A DNA stretch of 19,304 nucleotides from the NCBI GenBank assembly GCA_002309955.1, contig DBXQ01000091.1:1-19304 (forward strand), in the 5' to 3' direction. Shown here piece after piece: positions 15,592-19,304 of this stretch. The first letter of the stretch is position 1. The number at the start of each line of letters is the position of its first letter. Made by a program: the position numbers and the translations under genes. Origin of the DNA: Bacteroidales bacterium UBA1208. GTDB taxonomy: Bacteria > Bacteroidota > Bacteroidia > Bacteroidales > P3. The notes under the pieces were generated by a model that did no database searches, was not told the origin of the DNA, and saw nothing but the letters and a program-made list of their open reading frames with translations.

Positions 15592-15915
15592 TTATTTTGC
15601 GGAATAAAAAATGTCAAAGCTACGTTGCAACTTGGCTGGGTCGGTCTGATAGGAGTTGTCTCCATAATAGAAGTTGGCTATTACTTCATAAAGTCGGCAG
15701 AACTCACCGAGGTCATGCTTGCCTCGTTGTGCATCGATGGTGAGTGATAGCAACTCCAAAGCCCGGTCGGCGGCACGGCGACATTGCTCCTCGTTGCCCT
15801 TGCTTTTCCGGCGGTTGGCGTGCGACACCTCGCTGCCGATGTTCAGCATCTGCTCTGCCAGTGACATCTCTGCCCAACGGCCAGCGGCTAATTCGGTGTG
15901 CTGGTATTCGCTCAT
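15592..15915 (-). CDS. conserved helical protein, function unknown
   Basis: 107 residues, no signal peptide, predicted all-helical. Distinctive words are MSLAEQMLNIGSEVSHANRR, KGNEEQCRRAADRALELLSL, CRLYEVIANFYYG and NSYQTD. I recall the same skeleton ('..l.eQm.NIGSEV.Ra..wk.kGN.e....A..RALELldLt....R..ElcRlrE...dyf.GdN.Y.st') in short uncharacterised proteins from many bacteria and archaea, so it is a real, widely conserved family. Role unknown. It is the first gene of the nhaC transcript, with a TATTTTTGCA promoter box 35 bp upstream. An effect on nhaC expression or function is possible but not shown. Confidence 0.75.
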   Translation of the reverse strand: MSEYQHTELAAGRWAEMSLAEQMLNIGSEVSHANRRKSKGNEEQCRRAADRALELLSLTIDAQRGKHDLGEFCRLYEVIANFYYGDNSYQTDPAKLQRSFDIFYSAK

Positions 15916-15949
15916 ATGATTATCATATTAAAGATTGTTATTTACTGAT

Positions 15950-15959
15950 TGCAAAAATA
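15950..15959 (-). promoter_or_regulatory. Bacteroidota -7 box, 107-residue gene / nhaC
   Basis: The minus strand reads TATTTTTGCA, an exact TAnnTTTG box 35 bp upstream of the ATG at 15915. A T-rich segment lies about 20 bp further upstream but no exact TTTG. It is back-to-back with the plus-strand promoter at 15988-16021. Confidence 0.6.
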
Positions 15960-15987
15960 CGAACTTTTCGCGACATGGGAAAATAAA

Positions 15988-16021
15988 TTTGGCTGAATGG
16001 AGAAATATTCGTAATCTTGCA
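15988..16021 (+). promoter_or_regulatory. promoter of the 6S-like RNA
   Basis: TTTG at 15988-15991, then 20 bp, then TAATCTTGCA at 16012-16021. This is the full Bacteroidota -33/-7 layout with one mismatch in the -7 box. Transcription would start near 16027-16030, just before a long structured segment with no open frame. Confidence 0.65.
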
Positions 16022-16027
16022 GCCGAT

Positions 16028-16210
16028 TTCAACGGTGAAATCACGAAGCGTTATGCTCGTTCTGCGGATAGGAACCTAGGAAATTCCATAGCATTGCAGA
16101 ATCTGTGTAATAGCTGCGCTGTTCAGCGTGGGCTAACTCCATCTTCTCAATGCAAGGTTATTCCTAGGACCTCTATCCGAAGAAGAGTGTACAGCACCAC
16201 GCTTCTTTTA
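16028..16210 (+). ncRNA. ssrS: 6S RNA candidate
   Basis: About 183 nt folding into one long rod with internal loops, the shape and size of 6S RNA, which binds housekeeping RNA polymerase as a promoter mimic. Stems by hand, outside in: 16045-16051 with 16199-16205 (GAAGCGT/ACGCTTC); 16054-16057 with 16193-16196; 16060-16063 with 16181-16184; 16065-16071 with 16173-16179 (CGGATAG/CTATCCG); 16075-16082 with 16161-16168 (CCTAGGAA/TTCCTAGG); an open region 16083-16090 / 16154-16160 in the place of the central bubble; 16091-16096 with 16148-16153; 16098-16101 with 16144-16147; and a terminal hairpin 16111-16135 with loop GTTC. The last stem is followed by TTTTATT, as in a terminator. It has its own promoter and no sizeable reading frame. 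A leader of the gene at 16279 is the main alternative. The fold is by eye; the 6S name is inference from shape. Confidence 0.6.
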
Positions 16211-16278
16211 TTGTATAATGCTCAACGGGGTGCGGAAGAGTGGTAGAAGTTGTGCCCGACACAAAAAGGGTTTACATA

Positions 16279-16953
16279 ATGGCAATTTACGTTAAATGCT
16301 CTTCTTGCGGTGAATTATATAATGAATTAATCCATGATAGATGTCCAAATTGTGGTAGTGAATTGAGAGATGTTATACCATCTGAGTTAAGGCGATATGA
16401 TGATAATGATTTATCCGAAAGCAAAAGAACTGATTCAACTATCACCCAAAATGAAACAAATGATGAGACCAATTCTCAACAACCATTCAATGAAATACCA
16501 GAGTTTTATTCAGATGTTTATAATCTCATCTTTAAGAAGGATAAAAAAAATTGGAAATTACTACTGGTTATGATTGCTGAATTATTAATCGGTTTTGCGT
16601 TTACTTATGTTGGTTACATATTAATTGCACATAATACACTTCATCGGGGTTCTACAGCTGGAATGTTTGCATCTTTGACAGGAATGGTTGCACTAATGCA
16701 TTCTTTTCATTCAATAATAAAATTTACAATTCTTTCTATTATTGGGAGAAGGGAAAACCAAAAGACAAAACAATGGACAAACAGAGTATTGTTTATAACA
16801 GAGTTAGTGTTGGGATTTATTATTATCATAATAATAGCAATTACTGGATTAGATGATGTTTTTGTGGTATTGGGCTTAGGACTTGTTATCGGTGCTATTT
16901 GGTCTTTAGTTAAATACTTGACTCGTAGTCGAGTAAAAAGGAAAATAAAATAA
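16279..16953 (+). CDS. zinc-ribbon membrane protein, function unknown
   Basis: 224 residues. The ATG at 16279 (MAIYVKCSSCGELYNELIHD) is preferred over an upstream GTG because it starts directly before the zinc ribbon. Cys7, Cys10, Cys22 and Cys25 form a CxxC...CxxC ribbon. A polar, acidic linker (about 30-75) follows, then four hydrophobic segments (about 93-117, 126-150, 169-189, 193-213) and a basic tail (SRVKRKIK). The family is not recognised beyond this 'zinc ribbon plus membrane' architecture. The gene is clearly more AT-rich than its neighbours and has no obvious partner; it lies between the 6S-like RNA and the RAYT repeat field, so it may be acquired DNA. Confidence 0.7.
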   Translation: MAIYVKCSSCGELYNELIHDRCPNCGSELRDVIPSELRRYDDNDLSESKRTDSTITQNETNDETNSQQPFNEIPEFYSDVYNLIFKKDKKNWKLLLVMIAELLIGFAFTYVGYILIAHNTLHRGSTAGMFASLTGMVALMHSFHSIIKFTILSIIGRRENQKTKQWTNRVLFITELVLGFIIIIIIAITGLDDVFVVLGLGLVIGAIWSLVKYLTRSRVKRKIK

Positions 16954-17165
16954 TAAAAAGTAACATTCAGACCCCCGGGATGTTCATGAGTAGTATGAGG
17001 TCTGGTTGTGGCGGATTTGCAATCTACTACAGCTATCGACAAAAGAGACTTGCAACAGTATCGTAGTCCTATGGTTGTTACACTGCGGTTCCTGTCCGCA
17101 TAACCCCGTCGTATGGCAGTGATGGGCGGTTATTGGGAATCAGAATTGAGGGCTATGTAGTAGGC
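16954..17165. other. non-coding stretch, no recognised gene
   Basis: About 210 bases between the zinc-ribbon gene and the first REP-like hairpin. CAGACC and GGTCTG (near 16967-17004) could form a weak stem with an inner TCAT/ATGA pair. All three plus-strand frames are broken by stops. I see no RNA gene or promoter here; it may be decayed sequence. Confidence 0.5.
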
Positions 17166-17182
17166 TGTCCCCGAAGGGGACA
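17166..17182. repeat. REP-like hairpin 1
   Basis: TGTCCCCGAAGGGGACA, a perfect 7-bp stem with loop GAA. It is preceded by C, giving the CTGTC foot seen at the other hairpins of this type. Confidence 0.7.
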
Positions 17183-17186
17183 CAAG

Positions 17187-17224
17187 AATACAGGCAGGGG
17201 TGCAGCGAAGCGAAACCCCTGTAC
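17187..17224. repeat. inverted, loop-expanded copy of the 31-bp array unit
   Basis: GAATACAGGCAGGGGT is the reverse complement of the unit's ACCCCTGCCTGTATTC. CAGGGGT (17195-17201) and ACCCCTG (17215-17221) form a 7-bp stem around a 13-base loop, larger than the 5-base loop of the array units. It is oriented opposite to the array at 17330. Confidence 0.7.
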
Positions 17225-17247
17225 GACGGACACCCCACCAAATCCCA

Positions 17248-17305
17248 AACCCCGAAGGGGTGACAGAATAGTATCATGACACCATCTGTCACCCCTTTCG
17301 GGGTT
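17248..17305. repeat. REPIN-like inverted pair of REP hairpins
   Basis: AACCCCGAAGGGGTGACAGA (17248-17267) faces a near-perfect reverse complement at 17285-17305 (one extra T), with 17 bases between. Each half is itself a hairpin, ACCCC-GGGGT. Two inverted REPs with a short spacer is the layout called REPIN in gammaproteobacteria. Confidence 0.75.
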
Positions 17306-17329
17306 CTATTATTTATTTACCATATCAAA

Positions 17330-17470
17330 CAGGGGTAGTACCCCTGCCTGTGTTCATGTACAGGGGTTGTACCCCTGTCTGTGTTCATGTGCAGGGGTTG
17401 CGCCCCTGCCTGTATTCATGTACAGGGGTTGCGCCCCTGCCTGTATTCATGTACAGGGGTTGCACCCCTG
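17330..17470. repeat. tandem palindrome array, five 31-bp units
   Basis: CAGGGG-5 nt-CCCCTG starts at 17330, 17361, 17392, 17423 and 17454, exactly 31 bp apart. Each palindrome is followed by a 14-bp spacer of the form CCTGTRTTCATGTA. Loops vary as TAGTA, TTGTA, TTGCG, TTGCG, TTGCA. The stems do not change. A sixth identical palindrome lies on the other side of the transposase gene at 18061. Confidence 0.92.
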
Positions 17471-17499
17471 CCTGTGTTCTGTCGCCCTTTCAGGGCTAT
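17454..17499. repeat. 46-bp direct repeat flanking the RAYT gene, left copy
   Basis: The palindrome unit plus the CTGTC-hairpin (GCCCTTTCAGGGC at 17484-17496). It matches 18061-18106 in the same orientation with three differences, two of which are a compensatory pair in the second hairpin. Confidence 0.8.
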
Positions 17500-17542
17500 C
17501 TGGGTATGTTCCAACGTTTCATTCTTTGTTGAATCAACAAAT

Positions 17543-17998
17543 TCATTCTTCAAATGCAAACCGTTCATCGTATTGTATTCCGTATGCTTCAAGGAACAGT
17601 TTGTATTCTTCACGGAATGTACGTTTCTTGTGATGCTCTGCTTGATTACGGATATAGTTCATTGTTTTTTCAATCAATGTAGGGCTTACCGAGAATGCCC
17701 CATATCCTTCTTGCCAAGAGAATTTGGAATAATGTCCATCTAATTGTTTTATCCATTTGCTGCTGTCGGCCTTGATGACTTGTACGAAATCGGTCAATGC
17801 CATTGTTTTTGGTAGTGAAGTTAAAATATGGACATGGTCTTCTATCCCGCCAACGATAATAGGAATGCCACCGAGATTGTTGATGATTCCGCCCAGATAA
17901 GCATGAATGCGTCCAAGATCATTTTCACGCATTTTTACCCCATGGCTTTTTGTATGAAATATTAGGTGGATGTCGATTTTTACAAGGGTACTTGCCAT
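17543..17998 (-). CDS. REP-associated tyrosine transposase (Y1/HUH family)
   Basis: 151 residues, IS200-like single-strand transposase of the RAYT kind. The HUH metal motif is EDHVHIL with His55 and His57; the catalytic tyrosine is Tyr115 in KTMNYIRNQAEHH. Family words KADSSKWIK, FSWQEGYGAFSVS and the tail FREEYKLFLEAYGIQYDERF match Bacteroidota members. Such enzymes cut and join single-stranded DNA at the foot of REP hairpins and, unlike IS200, are usually kept as single domesticated copies. The gene is intact and embedded in palindromes on both sides. The start at 17998 has no strong promoter box; the imperfect CTGTC hairpin at 18016-18033 lies just upstream and could affect its expression. 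Confidence 0.9.
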   Translation of the reverse strand: MASTLVKIDIHLIFHTKSHGVKMRENDLGRIHAYLGGIINNLGGIPIIVGGIEDHVHILTSLPKTMALTDFVQVIKADSSKWIKQLDGHYSKFSWQEGYGAFSVSPTLIEKTMNYIRNQAEHHKKRTFREEYKLFLEAYGIQYDERFAFEE

Positions 17999-18013
17999 AT
18001 TTTGTATTATTTA

Positions 18014-18040
18014 TTCTGTCGCACCTTCGGGGCTTGGTGC
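18014..18040. repeat. degenerate REP-like hairpin upstream of the RAYT gene
   Basis: TTCTGTC followed by GCACCTTCGGGGC, a hairpin with one A-G mismatch. An alternative pairing GCACC with GGTGC (18036-18040) is perfect. It lies 16 bp upstream of the transposase start codon. Confidence 0.6.
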
Positions 18041-18060
18041 TAATTTCTGTTCACATTATA

Positions 18061-18106
18061 CAGGGGTTGCGCCCCTGCCTGTGTTCTGTCGCCCCTTCGG
18101 GGCTAT
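18061..18106. repeat. 46-bp direct repeat flanking the RAYT gene, right copy
   Basis: CAGGGGTTGCGCCCCTG (18061-18077), then CCTGTGTTCTGTC, then GCCCCTTCGGGGC (18091-18103). It is in the same orientation as 17454-17499. Confidence 0.8.
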
Positions 18107-18119
18107 TATCCTCTAAAAA

Positions 18120-18150
18120 TGTTTAAGGTCACAATATGCGACCTTAAACA
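18120..18150 (-). terminator. intrinsic terminator after the gcvT remnant
   Basis: TGTTTAAGGTC (18120-18130) pairs perfectly with GACCTTAAACA (18140-18150), loop of 9. On the minus strand the stem is followed by ATTTTTAG, a short U-run. It would end transcripts of the lipoprotein gene and may be the original gcvT terminator. Confidence 0.75.
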
Positions 18151-18167
18151 AATATATTAAATGATAC

Positions 18168-18254
18168 TTATCCCTTGTAGAAGGGCATCTTGACAGTGTC
18201 AGCCTTGAGAAGTTCTTTACTGTTCTTGATGTAGATCCTGGTGCCGGTCGTGGC
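18168..18254 (-). pseudogene. decayed second copy of the gcvT 3' end
   Basis: Read on the minus strand this gives ATTGTRIYIKNSKELLKADT followed by VKMPFYKG and a stop. It matches the last 28 residues of gcvT at 18813-18896 (GTEIYIK...LLKA.TVKMPFY.G) at 19 of 28 positions. By hand count the DNA differs at 18 of 86 bases. It has no start codon or upstream gcvT sequence: immediately before it lies the end of the lipoprotein gene in another frame. So it is a leftover of a duplicated or displaced gcvT tail, not a gene. Confidence 0.8.
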
Positions 18255-18255
18255 T

Positions 18256-18732
18256 TTAGAAATCAAGCTGCTCCCATTCCGATGCGGGGACATAGATGTG
18301 GAAGGCCACTTCGGGGCCGGAAGCCAGTTTGCCAGCCATCTTCATACGGAAGCCGTTGTCGTCTTTCTCAACAATCACGGTGCCGATGGTGTAGGGGTCG
18401 GAGCTTTCGAAGCTGGTGATGTAGTTCACCTCGGAGGTTACCCGGAAGAAGATGCCGCCACCTGTGGCCAGATTGTAGGTGCCGTTGGCGGGGTGGTCGG
18501 AGACGATGTTGAAGATGGGCAGCCCGTCGGCGGTTTTGTCTGTTGCGTTAGCATCGATGTATACGCGTCCGCTATGATCGGTGGTATAGGTGCTGGCCAT
18601 CTTGTAGATGGTTCCGTTGTATACCAGCGTGTTGGCGGCCACTTCGCCTTCCTCGGGCGGTTCGCAGGATGCGGTGGCAAACATCATGGTGGCTGCAGCC
18701 ACTAGCATGATTAATAATTTGGTTGTTTTCAT
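18256..18732 (-). CDS. small lipoprotein, function unknown
   Basis: 158 residues. MKTTKLLIMLVAAATMMFATASC is a lipoprotein signal with Cys23. The mature part (NTLVYNGTIYKMASTYTTDH, DGLPIFNIVSDHPANGTYNL, GTVIVEKDDNGFRMKMAGKL) looks like a small beta-sandwich of the kind common among Bacteroidales surface lipoproteins; no family is recognised. It lies between the gcvT terminator and a duplicated gcvT tail, and its stop codon abuts the remnant. No TAnnTTTG box is seen in the 26 bp between the upstream terminator's U-run and its ATG, so it may depend on read-through or a promoter inside gcvT. Confidence 0.78.
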   Translation of the reverse strand: MKTTKLLIMLVAAATMMFATASCEPPEEGEVAANTLVYNGTIYKMASTYTTDHSGRVYIDANATDKTADGLPIFNIVSDHPANGTYNLATGGGIFFRVTSEVNYITSFESSDPYTIGTVIVEKDDNGFRMKMAGKLASGPEVAFHIYVPASEWEQLDF

Positions 18733-18757
18733 AGTGCATGATTGTTATTTGTTGACG

Positions 18758-18784
18758 AAAAAAAGGGGGTGACTGTGCACCCCC
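18758..18784 (-). terminator. intrinsic terminator of gcvT
   Basis: GGGGGTG (18765-18771) pairs with CACCCCC (18778-18784), loop of 6. On the minus strand it is followed by T7. On the plus strand a T8 run follows a few bases later, so it could work in both directions. It lies 28 bp after the gcvT stop. Confidence 0.85.
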
Positions 18785-18812
18785 TGTTCTTTTTTTTATT
18801 CCGAGTGCAGGA

Positions 18813-19304
18813 TTATCCTTCGTAGAAGGGCATCTTGACGGTGACGGCCTTGAGAAGTTTCTCACGGACTTTGATGTAGATTTCGGTGCCGACCTTGGCG
18901 TACTCGGCGCAGATGAGGGCGGTGCCGATGTTCTTACCTGTGCTGGGGCTGGGGGAGCCGCTGCGCACTTCACCAATCTTTTTGCCTTCGGCGTTGCAGA
19001 CTTCGTAGCCATTGCGGGCAATACCGCGGTCGATCATCTCGAATCCGGCCACTTTGCGTTTGAAGCCAGCAGCCTTTTGGGCAAGGAGGAGCTCCTTGTT
19101 GATGAAGTTGTTGTTCTCGGCTTTCAGCTTGACTATGAAGGCCAGCGGAGCCTCGAGGGGGCTCACGGTGTCGTCCATCTCGTGGCCGTAGAGGGCGAAG
19201 CCTTTTTCCAGACGGAGGGTGTCGCGGCAGCCAAGACCTGCAGGCATGATGCCGTATTCTTCACCAGCCTCGAAAACTGCGTTCCACACCTCGATGGCTT
19301 TCTC
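18813..19304 (-). CDS. gcvT: glycine cleavage system T protein (aminomethyltransferase), 3' part
   Basis: C-terminal 163 residues; the frame continues past the window edge, so the start is not seen. The T protein moves the methylene group from the lipoyl-H-protein intermediate to tetrahydrofolate and releases ammonia, in the cytoplasm. Recognisable GcvT words are GIMPAGLGCRDTLRLEKGFA, YGHEMDDTVSPLEAPLAFIV, the C-terminal barrel with RGIARNGYEV and GEVRSGSPSPS, and the conserved end VKMPFYEG. No frameshift is seen. It ends with its own terminator. A degraded copy of its last 28 codons occurs downstream beyond the lipoprotein gene. Confidence 0.93.
   Translation of the reverse strand, partial: EKAIEVWNAVFEAGEEYGIMPAGLGCRDTLRLEKGFALYGHEMDDTVSPLEAPLAFIVKLKAENNNFINKELLLAQKAAGFKRKVAGFEMIDRGIARNGYEVCNAEGKKIGEVRSGSPSPSTGKNIGTALICAEYAKVGTEIYIKVREKLLKAVTVKMPFYEG

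Larger units (their letters stand above)
17166..18106. mobile_element. RAYT gene with surrounding REP-like repeats
   Basis: The stretch from the first CTGTC-type hairpin to the end of the right 46-bp repeat contains the transposase gene, at least six CTGTC hairpins and seven CAGGGG-type palindromes. The outermost limits of any mobile unit cannot be fixed from one genome; no target-site duplication was identified. Confidence 0.65.

Noticed and set aside
15935..16246. 103-codon plus-strand frame across the RNA region
   Set aside because: It starts inside a promoter region and covers a strongly structured RNA; its sequence has no protein-like features.
17330..17470. Regular 31-bp repeats suggesting a CRISPR array
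   Set aside because: The 14-bp segments between palindromes are nearly identical rather than unique, units are too short, and no cas gene is present.
17350..17743. Open frames inside the tandem repeat array
   Set aside because: They encode low-complexity repeats created by a unit whose frames happen to lack stops; they overlap the transposase gene end and show no family features.
18168..18263. Frameshifted continuation of the lipoprotein gene into the gcvT-like tail
   Set aside because: The tail matches gcvT, not the lipoprotein, and no slippery sequence is seen at the junction; a remnant is simpler.

Overview
The window looks like a chromosomal segment from a Bacteroidota genome, most likely order Bacteroidales. 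Three things point there. Several genes are preceded by the phylum's TAnnTTTG promoter box. The protein families (DUF3298, DUF4105, DUF4421, DUF3857/transglutaminase, WG-repeat, sugar-transfer-type ATP-grasp) are typical of that group. Many short-signal-peptide lipoproteins are present. Species cannot be judged from sequence alone. No phage, plasmid or CRISPR signature was found.

Layout. (1) 1-2113, minus strand: a DUF4595-like lipoprotein, a small cupin and a DUF3298-type lipoprotein. (2) 2290-4502, plus strand: an MscS channel, then a DUF4105 (Lnb_N-like) secreted/membrane protein. These converge, with a 2-bp gap, on a minus-strand DUF4421 outer-membrane-type protein (4505-5659). (3) 5771-9254, plus strand: a transglutaminase-like exported protein with an intact Cys-His-Asp triad, a paralogue that has lost the triad, and a 28-residue one-helix membrane peptide overlapping the paralogue's stop codon, all closed by a strong terminator. 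(4) 9521-12692, plus strand: a WG-repeat exported protein whose stop codon overlaps the start of pyrC (dihydroorotase), then a PepSY-like secreted protein. A long perfect palindrome follows, then an ATP-grasp enzyme gene (12805-13884). (5) 14113-15915, minus strand: NhaC antiporter with a small conserved helical protein upstream. (6) 15988-16210: its own promoter and a rod-shaped RNA of about 183 nt that I read as a 6S RNA candidate. (7) 16279-16953: an AT-rich zinc-ribbon membrane protein. (8) 17166-18106: a REP-associated tyrosine transposase (RAYT) gene inside a dense field of palindromic repeats, including five 31-bp tandem units. (9) 18168-19304, minus strand: the 3' part of gcvT, a small lipoprotein gene, and a decayed second copy of the gcvT 3' end.

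Most genes are cell-envelope or housekeeping functions. The less ordinary content is the 6S-like RNA, the RAYT/REP system with a candidate 5' recognition foot (CTGTC) and a compensatory base-pair change, the active/inactive transglutaminase pair with its microprotein, the five-module WG protein coupled to pyrC, and the duplicated gcvT 3' end flanking a lipoprotein gene. All identifications are from reading the sequence; no database search was run.
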